From the NCBI GenBank assembly GCA_036379355.1, contig DASVGV010000121.1, forward strand, positions 1-32,614: DNA of 32,614 bases, given 5' to 3'. Made by a program: the position numbers and the translations under genes. A model generated the notes under the pieces. The model saw only the letters and a list, made by a program, of their open reading frames with translations. It did not search any database and was not told where the DNA came from. Shown here in pieces: positions 6,503 through 14,495 of the stretch (position 1 is the first letter of the stretch; the number at the start of each line of letters is the position of its first letter). This DNA is from CAJCIY01 sp036379355 (GTDB lineage: Bacteria; Actinomycetota; Actinomycetes; Mycobacteriales; CAJCIY01).

Positions 6503-7700
6503 CCGCCGCGTGCGGGTCCTGGTGGTCGTCCCGTGGGAGCCGTGGCGGCTCGCGGACGGGGTCGTCCTGCCCCTGCACCACCACCTCCACGCCCTGGCCG
6601 GACGCCACCAGCTGACCGTGCTGGCGAGCGGCTCGCGGGTCCGGGGCGAGCTGCAGGTCACCGGGCCCGAGCGGACGCTACCGGACGGCGTGCGCTGCCG
6701 GGCGTTCGGGACGAAACGCCCGCCGGCCCTGGACTACCTGCTGCGGCGCGGCCGCAGCGCGCTACGCCGGGAACCGGCCCACGTGTTCTACGTGGAGCGA
6801 CCGGCGCTCCTCGCCGCCCTCGCGGACGAGGTGCCGCGCCATGACGTCCTGCACCTCGTGGGGTGGGGCACCGCCCAGCTCGCGACGCGGTACGCCGACG
6901 TCCCGTCGGTGCACGTCGCCGTCGACCCGTGGGAGCCGAGCTGGAACAACCGCCGGTACGGGCCGGTGCGGCGGCTGGCCGATGCCGGCCAGCGATCCCA
7001 GGTCGCCCGCCACGAGGCCCGGCACTACCCGCACGCGACGGCCGTCGTGGTCGTGGCCGAGGCGGACGCGGACCTCTTGCGGCAACGGATCCCGACCGCC
7101 CGGTTCGCCGTCGTCCCGAACGGCGTGGTCCCCGGGCCCGAGCCGACGCCGCTGCCCGCCACCGACGTCCTGGGGTTCCACGGCGCGTTCGAGACGCAGG
7201 CGAACGTCGACGGGGCGCGCGCCCTGGTGGAGCGGGTCTGGCCGCGGGTCCGCGAACGGCTGCCCGGATGCACCGTCCTGCTGGCCGGTCGCGACCCGTC
7301 GCGCGAGGTCCTCGACCTGGCCGCGCAGCCGGGCGTCGAGCTGCGGGCCGACGTCCCCGACATGCGCGGCGAGCTCGACCGCATGGCGGTGCACGTGGCG
7401 TGGATGCCGTCCGGGCTGGGTCAGAAGAACAAGGTGCTCGAGGCGATGGCCGCCGGCCGGCCGGTGGTCGCCAACGCCCGCGGTGCCAGCGGGATCGGCG
7501 CGGGGGACGGCCTGCTGGTCGCCGAGGACGACGCCGCCGCGGCGGACCTGGTCGTCGCGCTGCTGGCCGACCGCGCCCGGGCCGAGCAGGTGGGGCGGGC
7601 CGGGCGCGACCGGGTCGTCCGCGAGTTCGGCTGGGCGGCCAGCGCGCAGCGCATGGAGCGGCTGTGGGAGCAGGCCGTGGCCGGCGAGGCCACGCCGTGA
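6498..7700 (+). CDS. GT4 family glycosyltransferase, EpsH-associated (stp1) type
   Basis: GT-B enzyme of about 400 residues. It begins MLRRVRVLVVVPWEPWRLADG; the GTG at 6510 is an alternative start that leaves the Rossmann strand intact. The C-terminal half carries LGFHGAFETQANVDGARALV, ERLPGCTVLLAGRDPS and SGLGQKNKVLEAMAAGRPVV. This matches the subgroup often called stp1/PEP-CTERM-associated sugar transferases, where QNKVLEAM replaces the classical E-x7-E region. Neither start has a recognisable Shine-Dalgarno, so the mRNA may be leaderless. Its TGA overlaps the GTG of the next GT4. Substrate unknown. Confidence 0.88.
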   Translation: MLRRVRVLVVVPWEPWRLADGVVLPLHHHLHALAGRHQLTVLASGSRVRGELQVTGPERTLPDGVRCRAFGTKRPPALDYLLRRGRSALRREPAHVFYVERPALLAALADEVPRHDVLHLVGWGTAQLATRYADVPSVHVAVDPWEPSWNNRRYGPVRRLADAGQRSQVARHEARHYPHATAVVVVAEADADLLRQRIPTARFAVVPNGVVPGPEPTPLPATDVLGFHGAFETQANVDGARALVERVWPRVRERLPGCTVLLAGRDPSREVLDLAAQPGVELRADVPDMRGELDRMAVHVAWMPSGLGQKNKVLEAMAAGRPVVANARGASGIGAGDGLLVAEDDAAAADLVVALLADRARAEQVGRAGRDRVVREFGWAASAQRMERLWEQAVAGEATP

Positions 7701-8770
7701 GGTTCGCGTTCGCCACCCGGAACCTGCCCGAGCAGTACGGCGGCGCCGCGGGCCGTCAGCTGTGGGCGGTGGGCGAGGCGCTGCTGGCAGCCGGGCACGA
7801 CGTGACGGCCTGGTGCTGGCGACCGGAGCCGCCCCGCGGCGAGGTCCCCGCCTGGTGCACGTGGCGGCCGCTGCCCGCGGAGGCGGCGTGGCGGACGCGG
7901 ACCCGCGCACTGCTGCGGCCCCGTACGGACGCGGCTCGGGGGGCCTGGACAGCGCCCGCCGACGCCGTCGCGGTCGCGGACGATCCGGTGTCCTGGGCGG
8001 CGGTCGCCGGCCAGGGGGCCCGGGCCGTCGCCACCGTGCACTACTCGGTGGCGTTGGACCGCCGTGCGCTGGCCGACCACCGCCCGGCCGTGGTGCAGGA
8101 CGCGCGGGGCGAGCGGCGAGCGGTCCGCCGGGCCGACGCGGTCTGGGCCCTGTCCACCCGGGTCCGGGACGCAGTCGGACGGGGCGTGGTCGTCCCGGCC
8201 TGCGTACCCGTACCGGCGTCGGTCGTCCCGCCTGTCGACGCGCCGGTCGCGGGCCTGCTGGCCGACTGGTCCTGGGCGCCGAACCGGGCCGCCGCCGGCG
8301 CGCTCGTGCGCGGCTGGCCGGCGGTCCGCGCGGCCGTCCCGGGCGCGCGGCTGCTGCTGGCCGGTCGCGGCGCCGCGCCGGTGGGCGCCGCGGCCGGCGT
8401 CGAGTGGCTCGGCGAGGTGCCGGCCACCGCCGACCTGCTCGCGCAGGTCGCCGTCTTCGCGTTTCCGTGCCCGCCGACCTCCGGCCCGAAGATGAAGGTG
8501 CTCGACGCGCTGGCGCACGGCATCCCCGTGCTCACCACCCCCGCCGGCGCGGAGGGGATTGCCGGGGACACCACCGGCGCGCTGGCCGTCCAGCCCGAGC
8601 GGGGGTTCACCGACCGGCTCGTGGCCCTGCTCAGCGACCCGCCGTCGCGTACGGCGATGGGCGCGGCCGGCCGTCGGCTGCTCGTGGACGGGCACGCGCC
8701 GGCGGTGGCGGCGCAGGCTCGGGTGGCGGCGGCCCAGCGGCTCGCCGCGGACGCCACGGCACGAGGATGA
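7697..8770 (+). CDS. GT4-like glycosyltransferase
   Basis: A 357-residue GT-B protein starting RFAFATRNLPEQYGGAAGRQ from a GTG (7697) that overlaps the upstream stop by GTGA. Its donor domain resembles the preceding gene: LLADWSWAPNRAAAGALV, ARLLLAGRG and SGPKMKVLDALAHGIPVLTT correspond to GAFETQANVDGAR, TVLLAGRD and GQKNKVLEAMAAGRPVVAN. The two are probably products of an old duplication. The middle part (150-200) is more divergent than in typical GT4 enzymes, so the substrate cannot be guessed. The last 140 bp of the gene are also coding on the opposite strand. Confidence 0.83.
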   Translation: MRFAFATRNLPEQYGGAAGRQLWAVGEALLAAGHDVTAWCWRPEPPRGEVPAWCTWRPLPAEAAWRTRTRALLRPRTDAARGAWTAPADAVAVADDPVSWAAVAGQGARAVATVHYSVALDRRALADHRPAVVQDARGERRAVRRADAVWALSTRVRDAVGRGVVVPACVPVPASVVPPVDAPVAGLLADWSWAPNRAAAGALVRGWPAVRAAVPGARLLLAGRGAAPVGAAAGVEWLGEVPATADLLAQVAVFAFPCPPTSGPKMKVLDALAHGIPVLTTPAGAEGIAGDTTGALAVQPERGFTDRLVALLSDPPSRTAMGAAGRRLLVDGHAPAVAAQARVAAAQRLAADATARG

Positions 8771-10523
8771 GCAGCCCGAGGACGAGCAGCGGCAGCCACA
8801 CCGGTGCCGTCCGGGCCGCGGTCGGGCGACCGGTGGCGACGGGGTCCACCGCCAGCAGCCGGAAGGTGGGCAGCCGCCCCGGTCCGTTCAGCTCGCCGAC
8901 CAGGGCGTCGTGCGCCCGGGCCAGCGCCGCCCGGGACGGCGCCTGGATGCGGATGTCGCCGACGCCGGCCGCGCCGAACCCGTTCACGCAGTCCACCGAC
9001 ACGTGCGGGCCCAGGGCGCGCGTCGACGTCGCCTCGCCGCAGACCGTCCCGATCAGCGCCTCGGCGGGCGTCACGGCGTCGTACCCCAGCGTCTCGTGGG
9101 TCGCGGTCAGCGTCGTGAACTCGTAGTCCTGAGCTGCGTGGACCGGCGCGACCCCGGCCACCACGCCACCGACGGCCGCCGCGACCACGCCACTGGCCAC
9201 GACCAGCCGGAGCCCCGGTCGCGGCAGACGGACCGGGCGATGTCGCTGCTCGAGGAGCACCGTGGCGACGGCCACCAGCAGCCACAGCAGGTGGACGTCC
9301 TGGAGGAGGGTGAAGGCGTCGTAGGTCATGGCGCCCGCGCCGAAGGTCAGGACGCCGGTCGTGCACGCGGCGGCCACGAGCCGGTCGTGCGGGTCGGGCA
9401 GCGCGAGGCCGCGGCCGGTCTGGACGAGTGCCGCGACGAACAGGACGAACAGGAGCGTCGCGCCGATCGCGCCGAGCTCCGCGTACTCGAGAAGCAGGGC
9501 GTTGTCGGTGGTCTGGAACCCCGCGGTGACCAGGTCGCCGAGCCCGAGACCGCGGAACGGGTGCACCGCCACCGCGTGCATGATCGGCGCGAGTCGCTGG
9601 CTGCGGACGTCGATCGACCCGGAGTCGGCAGAGGCGCTCAGGTGCCCGGCCACGGACGGGACGAGGACGTACGCGGCCAGGGCGGCGGCCACGACTCCGG
9701 CGGTGAGCGCCCCCAGGCGGCGGTGGCGGGCCAGCAGGCCGAGGACCAGGACCACGACGACGACCGAGCCGAGGGCGCTGCGGGTGAACGACCAGTAGAT
9801 ACCGAGGACGACGAGCGCGGTCCCGGCGACGGCCAGCAGGGTCCGCGCCCGGCGGCCCCGCAGCGCAACGACGATGAGGGCGGGCAGCAGCATCGCGCTC
9901 ATCCACGCGAACTGGAGGGCGAACTCCGCGCCGGCACGGACACGCGGCGCGCCCTGCCGGGGCGTGAGCGGGTACGCGGCGTCGGTGCCCGCCTGTCCGG
10001 GCAGGCGGGAGAACAGCCAGTGCCCGTACGACCCGCCCGTGGCGTGTTCCAGGAGGGCGATGACGGTGCTGACGAGCACCGCGGCGGCGGCCACCGCGAG
10101 CACCCGACGGACGTCCGCCACCCGCCGCGCCAGCGCCACGCAGACGACGAAGAACGCCAGCTGGTCGACGAGGTCCAAGAGGCGGTAGCCGGCGTAGCCG
10201 AGCACGCCGGAGTCCGGCGACCAGCCGATGCCGACCACCGCCGAGTACGCGACGAGCAGCACGAGTGCGACCAGGGCGGGAGCCGGGCGCAGCGCGGCGC
10301 GCGCGGACTGCCGCTCCTCCCGGACGAGGACGAGGCGGACGGCTCCTGCCAGGACCAGGACGTGCTGCACGGTCACGTAGCTCGTGTGCAGGTGCGGCAC
10401 CGTCAGCGGCGCGGGGACGAGGACCGCGGCCAGCGCGAGCACCGCGAGGGCCGCGAGCGGGCGGAGCCGATAGACCGCGACGGCGCCCGCCACAGTGAGC
10501 AGTACGACGGCGATGGCCGGCAA
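8631..10523 (-). CDS. O-antigen ligase/polymerase-like membrane protein with PCP-like C-terminal module
   Basis: Polytopic membrane protein of 630 residues. Residues 1-425 look like the Wzy/WaaL (O-antigen ligase) family: about ten hydrophobic helices, SFTRSALGS near 245-253 before a helix, and HPFRGLGLGD (321-330) in the large extracytoplasmic loop. It would polymerise a lipid-linked glycan or transfer it outside the membrane. Unusually, a further helix at about 438-462 is followed by a roughly 100-residue soluble stretch and a last helix (LPLLVLGLLILVPW). That topology resembles a Wzz/PCP chain-length regulator. The tail is Pro/Arg-rich and overlaps the convergent GT4 by 140 bp. The start is TTG 10523, five bases after the upstream stop, with AGGA 13 nt upstream; a GTG about 26 nt downstream is an alternative. 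Confidence 0.82.
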   Translation of the reverse strand: MPAIAVVLLTVAGAVAVYRLRPLAALAVLALAAVLVPAPLTVPHLHTSYVTVQHVLVLAGAVRLVLVREERQSARAALRPAPALVALVLLVAYSAVVGIGWSPDSGVLGYAGYRLLDLVDQLAFFVVCVALARRVADVRRVLAVAAAAVLVSTVIALLEHATGGSYGHWLFSRLPGQAGTDAAYPLTPRQGAPRVRAGAEFALQFAWMSAMLLPALIVVALRGRRARTLLAVAGTALVVLGIYWSFTRSALGSVVVVVLVLGLLARHRRLGALTAGVVAAALAAYVLVPSVAGHLSASADSGSIDVRSQRLAPIMHAVAVHPFRGLGLGDLVTAGFQTTDNALLLEYAELGAIGATLLFVLFVAALVQTGRGLALPDPHDRLVAAACTTGVLTFGAGAMTYDAFTLLQDVHLLWLLVAVATVLLEQRHRPVRLPRPGLRLVVASGVVAAAVGGVVAGVAPVHAAQDYEFTTLTATHETLGYDAVTPAEALIGTVCGEATSTRALGPHVSVDCVNGFGAAGVGDIRIQAPSRAALARAHDALVGELNGPGRLPTFRLLAVDPVATGRPTAARTAPVWLPLLVLGLLILVPWRPRRAAGPPPPEPAPPPPARARPRAADGRPRPSPYATAGR

Positions 10524-10528
10524 CGGCG

Positions 10529-11149
10529 TCAGGTATTCCTGCGGCGCAGGGCATCCGCGCCGACGGCACCGGCGGCCGCGACGATGACGAACGCGATCAG
10601 CCCGACGAGCAGCGCCCGCTTGCGGCTGGGCGACGCCTTGGCGCCGGGGCTCGCCGGCGTCACGACCGACAACTGCACCTGGTTGTCCGGCGGGATGCGG
10701 GCCGCGGTCTCCTCGCGCTGCAGATAGCTGATCAGCCCGGCGGCGCCCGCCTGCGCGATCTCCCGCGCGCCGTCCGACGATCCGATCTGGGCGTTGACGT
10801 CGATCAAGAGGCTGTTGGTCGGCGCGGCTGCGGACAGAGCGGCGTGCACCTGGCCGACCGGCCGTCCCACCGCCTGGGCGACGGGAGCGGCGAACACCTC
10901 CGTCGACACGATTCCGACGTACTTGAGCCGCAGGCGGACGAGCTTGGTCAGCAGCGCGTCGTCACCGCTCTTGGCGAGCGCGGGCTCCTGGTCGAGCATC
11001 AGGACGGCCGTACTGCGATAGATCGGTGCTTGCGACACCACGATGGCGCCGCCGATCGCTCCGGCGATGACGCCGAGGACCAGGCCCGCGATGAACACCG
11101 TCAGCGGTGACAGCAGGCGCCACCTCGTACGGGGTACGGGTCCGGTCAC
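10529..11149 (-). CDS. Wzz/PCP-like chain-length determinant protein
   Basis: Membrane protein of 206 residues with the polysaccharide co-polymerase layout. An N-terminal helix (LTVFIAGLVLGVIAGAIGGA) is followed by IYRSTAVLMLD as the first extracytoplasmic strand, a roughly 130-residue extracytoplasmic domain, a Pro-containing segment SVVTPASPGAKASPSRKR and a second helix. No C-terminal tyrosine-kinase domain is present. It likely sets chain length with the ligase/polymerase encoded directly downstream. I start at GTG 11149, because its position overlaps the TGA of a 16-codon ORF that has a perfect GGAGG. The in-frame ATG at 11224 would add 25 mostly basic residues, lacks a Shine-Dalgarno and lies upstream of a candidate -10. 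Confidence 0.83.
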   Translation of the reverse strand: MTGPVPRTRWRLLSPLTVFIAGLVLGVIAGAIGGAIVVSQAPIYRSTAVLMLDQEPALAKSGDDALLTKLVRLRLKYVGIVSTEVFAAPVAQAVGRPVGQVHAALSAAAPTNSLLIDVNAQIGSSDGAREIAQAGAAGLISYLQREETAARIPPDNQVQLSVVTPASPGAKASPSRKRALLVGLIAFVIVAAAGAVGADALRRRNT

Positions 11150-11196
11150 GGCACGACCCGGACCGCGCCGCCGGGACCGCCCAGGTCGCCCGTCAT
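11146..11196 (-). CDS. 16-residue leader ORF coupled to the Wzz-like gene
   Basis: ATG at 11196 with GGAGG (11210-11206) 9 nt upstream encodes MTGDLGGPGGAVRVVP. The TGA (11148-11146) overlaps the Wzz GTG (11149-11147) as GTGA. The GGAGG serves this ORF and not the Wzz start, so ribosomes probably reach Wzz by reinitiation. An alternative is that this is the true Wzz N-terminus displaced by a frameshift. Confidence 0.5.
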   Translation of the reverse strand: MTGDLGGPGGAVRVVP

Positions 11197-11225
11197 CGCC
11201 CTTTGCCTCCAGGTTTCGGCCCATG

Positions 11226-11231
11226 AGCGTA
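11226..11231 (-). promoter_or_regulatory. Candidate -10 element for the leader-Wzz-ligase operon
   Basis: TACGCT on the minus strand fits TANNNT. A start near 11219 would leave GGAGG and the leader ORF intact but would exclude the ATG at 11224 as a start codon. No convincing -35 is seen. Confidence 0.3.
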
Positions 11232-11282
11232 TGCGAGGCTAGCAGCGCAGCGACGTCGCCGGGCCATGCCGAGGAGGTGCGG

Positions 11283-12200
11283 GTGCCGACCACCGGGCAG
11301 CCGGTCAGCGTCGTCGTTCCCACGCGTGACCGGCCGGAGATGCTGGCCCGCTGCCTGGCCTCGGTGCGCGCCAGCCTGCGCGACGGCGACGAGCTCGTCG
11401 TCGTGGACTCCGCGTCCCGTGACGCCGGCGCCGTACGCGGTGTCGCCGAGCGGTACGGAGCCCGGGTCGTCCGCTGCGACGTTCCCGGCGTCGACCTCGC
11501 CCGCAACGCCGGCTGGCCCGCAGGAAGCCGCTCGCTGGTCCTGTTCACCGACGACGACGTGGTGGTGGACGCCGGCTGGGCGGACGCGTTCTCCCGGTGC
11601 GCGGCCGAGCATCCCGAAGCCGCGTTCCTCACCGGCTGGATCGGCGTTCCCGACGGCCAGCAGCGCGGGTACGAAGTGGCGATCAAGGACGACGACATGC
11701 CTGCGGTCCTCGACCGCAGCACGCGCGGGATCCTCGGCCACGGCGCGAGCCTGGCGGTGCGCCGGGAGGTTCTGGTCGCCGTCGGCGGCTGGGACGAGGC
11801 GCTCGGGTCCGGCGCCCGGTTCCAGTCGTCGCCCGAGGTGGACCTGTTCGACCGGATGCTGGCCGCCGGCCACACCGGTCGGTTCTGTCCGGAGGCGCGG
11901 GCGTGGCACGACCAGTGGCGGGCCGGCACCGAGATCGTTCGGCTGCACCTGCGGTACGGCACCGGCGCAGGGGCCCGGCTCGCCAAGCTGATCCGGACCG
12001 ATCGTGGGCGCTTCCGCCACGTAGCCCGGGAATGCCTGTGGGACTGGGGATTCGTCGCGCTCGGCCAGCATCTGCGGGAGCGTGACCTCCGCCGGGCGCT
12101 GGTGGCCCTGACCCGCATGTCCGGATACCTGATCGGCTTCGTCCGCGCGCTCGCGGTGCCCGTGCGCGACGGGCACTTCCGGCCGCGACGCGCGCGCTAG
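11283..12200 (+). CDS. GT2 family glycosyltransferase with RDGHF C-terminal tail
   Basis: GT-A enzyme of 305 residues: PVSVVVPTRDRPEML, ELVVVDSASRDAG, LVLFTDDDVVVDAGW (DxD), GHGASLAVRREVL, and a C-terminal region ending VRDGHFRPRRAR. It is a paralog of the GT2 at 5613-6482 and shares the unusual tail. The GTG at 11283 has GAGGAG (11271-11276) at 6 nt; in-frame ATG 11223 and GTG 11277 are possible but less well placed. It is a monocistronic plus-strand gene between two minus-strand units. Its TAG lies in the CTAG that also provides the stop of the convergent fusion gene. Confidence 0.88.
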   Translation: MPTTGQPVSVVVPTRDRPEMLARCLASVRASLRDGDELVVVDSASRDAGAVRGVAERYGARVVRCDVPGVDLARNAGWPAGSRSLVLFTDDDVVVDAGWADAFSRCAAEHPEAAFLTGWIGVPDGQQRGYEVAIKDDDMPAVLDRSTRGILGHGASLAVRREVLVAVGGWDEALGSGARFQSSPEVDLFDRMLAAGHTGRFCPEARAWHDQWRAGTEIVRLHLRYGTGAGARLAKLIRTDRGRFRHVARECLWDWGFVALGQHLRERDLRRALVALTRMSGYLIGFVRALAVPVRDGHFRPRRAR

Positions 12201-14401
12201 AGCACGACCGTCCGGGCCCGTACCGACCCGCGTACGAGCGCCAGCGACTCCACCAGGTCGCGGCGCAGCAGCACCGGCGCGGCCGCCAGCCGCCGGCGGC
12301 GCCCACCCGGCCGGGTCAGGTCGGCGAGGCCGGCGACCCGCGCGAGGTAGGGCAGCGTGAGCAGCGCCGGTCGCGCGTCCCGCCCCAGCGCCGCGGCTGC
12401 GACGCCACCAACCGCCAGCCACAGCGCGACGCGCTGCCGGCCCAGCACGACCCCCTGCCACAGGAACGTCTCGCGCAGCTCGGGTACGCGGCGGACCAGC
12501 ACCGGAAACGCGGCGGCCAGCGCAGCGCGGCGGACGAGCAGCGCCGGGTCCGGGGGGAAGACCTCGTGCTCGACCACGGCCTGCACCGCGAAGCGGCTCG
12601 CCGCACCGGCCCGCTTCACCCGCCAGCCCAGCTCGGTGTCCTCCCCGAAGGGCAGGTGCTGCCACCGCGGACCGAGTACGGCAGCGACCTCGCCGGCGAA
12701 CCCGAGGTCGAACGGCCCGTGCGGGGCCGGCGCCCCGGCGGCGTCCAGCGCGGCGCGGCGGTAGGCGATGTTGCACGTCTCGTACAGGCCGAACTCGGCC
12801 GGTGTCCACTGGGTCCGTGACAGGGGCGCGAGTGGCTGAGCCGGGTCCGCGGTGGTGCGTCCCTGCACCAGCCCGACACCGTCGCGCATTCCGGCGAGCA
12901 GCGCCTCCAGCCAGGTGGGCCGGGGCCGGCAGTCGTCGTCGGTGAAGGCGACCACTTCGCCGCGGCTGGCGGCCACCGCGAGGTTCCTGCCCTCGGCCAC
13001 CGGCAGGTTGGCGTCACGGCGGATCACCCGAAGGCCCGGCGGCGCCTGCCGCACCGCGCGGTCCTCGAGAAGCGCGGCGGTCCCGTCCGTGCTGCCGTTG
13101 TCGACGACGAGCACCTCGTCCGGCCGGAGGGTCTGGGCGCCGAGTGCGTCGAGGGTCCGCGCGACCAGGTCTCGGCGGTTGTGGGTGACCAGGACCACGC
13201 TGGTCGTCGGGCGCGCCCGGCACGGCTCCGGCACCCGCGGCAGGTCGCGCCCCCGCGCCCCTGCGGCCAGGGCGATCCACAGTTGCTCGAGGTCGGCGGT
13301 CTGCGCCCCGAGCTCGTACCGCGCCGCGACGTGGGCCCGGCCGGCGCGGCCCATGGCCGGCCAGCGCCCCGGCGTCGCCAGCAGGCCGGACAGCGCCTCG
13401 GCGAGAGCCGGGACGATGCGTTCGTCCTCGGGAACGAGGATCGCGCCGTCGGGGCACACGGCCTCGGTCACGCCCCCGTGCGCGACGGTGACCAGCGGCA
13501 CGCCGCAGGCCTGCGCCTCCAGGTTCACCAGGCCGAGCGACTCGGCGTCGCCGTCGGGTGCGGTACGGCTCGCGGTGACCGCCAGGTCCGTCGCGTCGAG
13601 GGCGGCCCGTACGGTCCCCGGTGGGCGGCCGTCCACCACCTCCGCCGGCAGGCCGAGCTCCGCCAGCAGCGATCTCAGCGGCGGCTCGAGTGGGCCGTGG
13701 CCGACGAAGCGGGCCCGCAGCGGTGTGCGCGCGTGCACGGAGGCGAGTGCGCGGGCGACGTCGAGCACGCCCTTCTTGGCCGCGAACCGGCCCGCGAACG
13801 TCACGGTCGGCGGGCCGTCCGGCGCCGTCCGTTCCCGGAACGGGAGCGCGGCCAGGTCCAGCCCGCTCGGCACCACCCGTACGACGGACGGGTCGACGCC
13901 CGCGGCCTCGGCAGCGTCGGCGAGGAACCGCGACGGGGTGACGACCAGGTCGGCGGCGCGCACGGCCGGGAGGAGGTCGGCGCCGGGGAGCCGCGCGGCC
14001 ACCAGCAGGTCCCATCCGTGCAGCGACACCGCGAAGGGCCGGCGAAGGCGCCGGGCGGCGCGCCAGGTCGGCTGGGCGGTCATGCCGAAGTGCCCGTGCA
14101 GGACGGCCGCGCGCTCGGCGACGGCCACCGCCGCGACGGCCGCATGCAGCGGGCAGCGACCGAATACGCGGTACGCCGCCGGCGTGGGCAGCGCCCCCGC
14201 CGACGGGTCGGCCGCGACCGAACCCCGGCTCGCCGACAGGTCGTGCACCCGGATGCCCTGCGCCGCAGGGCCGGGCGGCACTCGCCGCTGCGCGGCGACG
14301 ACGGCACGGGTGGCGGTCGTCGAGCGGATCAGATCGGGCACGAACCCCTCGCTCGGGCGGCCCCAGTGCTCGACGACGTGCAGCACCGCCGGTCGTCGCA
14401 C
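12197..14401 (-). CDS. Bifunctional GT4-GT2 glycosyltransferase fusion
   Basis: Protein of 734 residues with two complete glycosyltransferase modules. Residues 1-380 are GT4 (GT-B): PAVLHVVEHWGRPSEGFV, SLHGWD (126-131), PSGLD (178-182), FAGRFAAKKG and the E-x7-E motif ESLGLVNLE (287-295). Residues about 398-734 are GT2 (GT-A): SVVLVTHNRR (401-410), VVDNGSTDG (432-440), FTDDD (486-490), YETCNIAYRR (540-549), FGEDTELGWR (585-594), then hydrophobic helices and the tail GSVRARTVVL. Two consecutive sugar additions by one polypeptide are likely. The GTG at 14401 has GGAGG 6 nt upstream, and the sequence before it is the intergenic region. The GT2 half resembles the GT2 genes at 15641 and 16555. Confidence 0.9.
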   Translation of the reverse strand: MRRPAVLHVVEHWGRPSEGFVPDLIRSTTATRAVVAAQRRVPPGPAAQGIRVHDLSASRGSVAADPSAGALPTPAAYRVFGRCPLHAAVAAVAVAERAAVLHGHFGMTAQPTWRAARRLRRPFAVSLHGWDLLVAARLPGADLLPAVRAADLVVTPSRFLADAAEAAGVDPSVVRVVPSGLDLAALPFRERTAPDGPPTVTFAGRFAAKKGVLDVARALASVHARTPLRARFVGHGPLEPPLRSLLAELGLPAEVVDGRPPGTVRAALDATDLAVTASRTAPDGDAESLGLVNLEAQACGVPLVTVAHGGVTEAVCPDGAILVPEDERIVPALAEALSGLLATPGRWPAMGRAGRAHVAARYELGAQTADLEQLWIALAAGARGRDLPRVPEPCRARPTTSVVLVTHNRRDLVARTLDALGAQTLRPDEVLVVDNGSTDGTAALLEDRAVRQAPPGLRVIRRDANLPVAEGRNLAVAASRGEVVAFTDDDCRPRPTWLEALLAGMRDGVGLVQGRTTADPAQPLAPLSRTQWTPAEFGLYETCNIAYRRAALDAAGAPAPHGPFDLGFAGEVAAVLGPRWQHLPFGEDTELGWRVKRAGAASRFAVQAVVEHEVFPPDPALLVRRAALAAAFPVLVRRVPELRETFLWQGVVLGRQRVALWLAVGGVAAAALGRDARPALLTLPYLARVAGLADLTRPGGRRRRLAAAPVLLRRDLVESLALVRGSVRARTVVL

Positions 14402-14424
14402 GCGTCGCCTCCGGGAGCCGAGAA

Positions 14425-14443
14425 CGTGTGAGAGTGTCACACG
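14425..14443. promoter_or_regulatory. 19-bp dyad (7-5-7), candidate operator
   Basis: CGTGTGA-GAGTG-TCACACG has perfect 7-bp arms around 5 bp. It lies in the 94-bp region between divergent genes (14401 minus, 14496 plus), about 24 bp from one start and 52 bp from the other. The inner TGTGA/TCACA recalls CRP-type sites, but the spacer is 5 rather than 6 bp. Confidence 0.45.
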
Positions 14444-14452
14444 CCGAGGAGA

Positions 14453-14471
14453 GGCGGACCGGTCGTCCGCC
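14453..14471. promoter_or_regulatory. Second 19-bp dyad (7-5-7) in the same divergent region
   Basis: GGCGGAC-CGGTC-GTCCGCC also has perfect 7-bp arms around 5 bp, centred 28 bp from the first dyad. It may be a second protein site, or a hairpin in the 5' leader of the plus-strand GT4 whose ATG is 24 bp downstream. Confidence 0.4.
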
Positions 14472-14495
14472 CGGCCCGAGACGGGCGGAGGCGGC

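Noticed and set aside
14425..14443. CRP/GlxR binding site
   Set aside because: TGTGA and TCACA are spaced by 5 bp, while CRP-type sites need 6 bp, so I list it only as an unnamed dyad.
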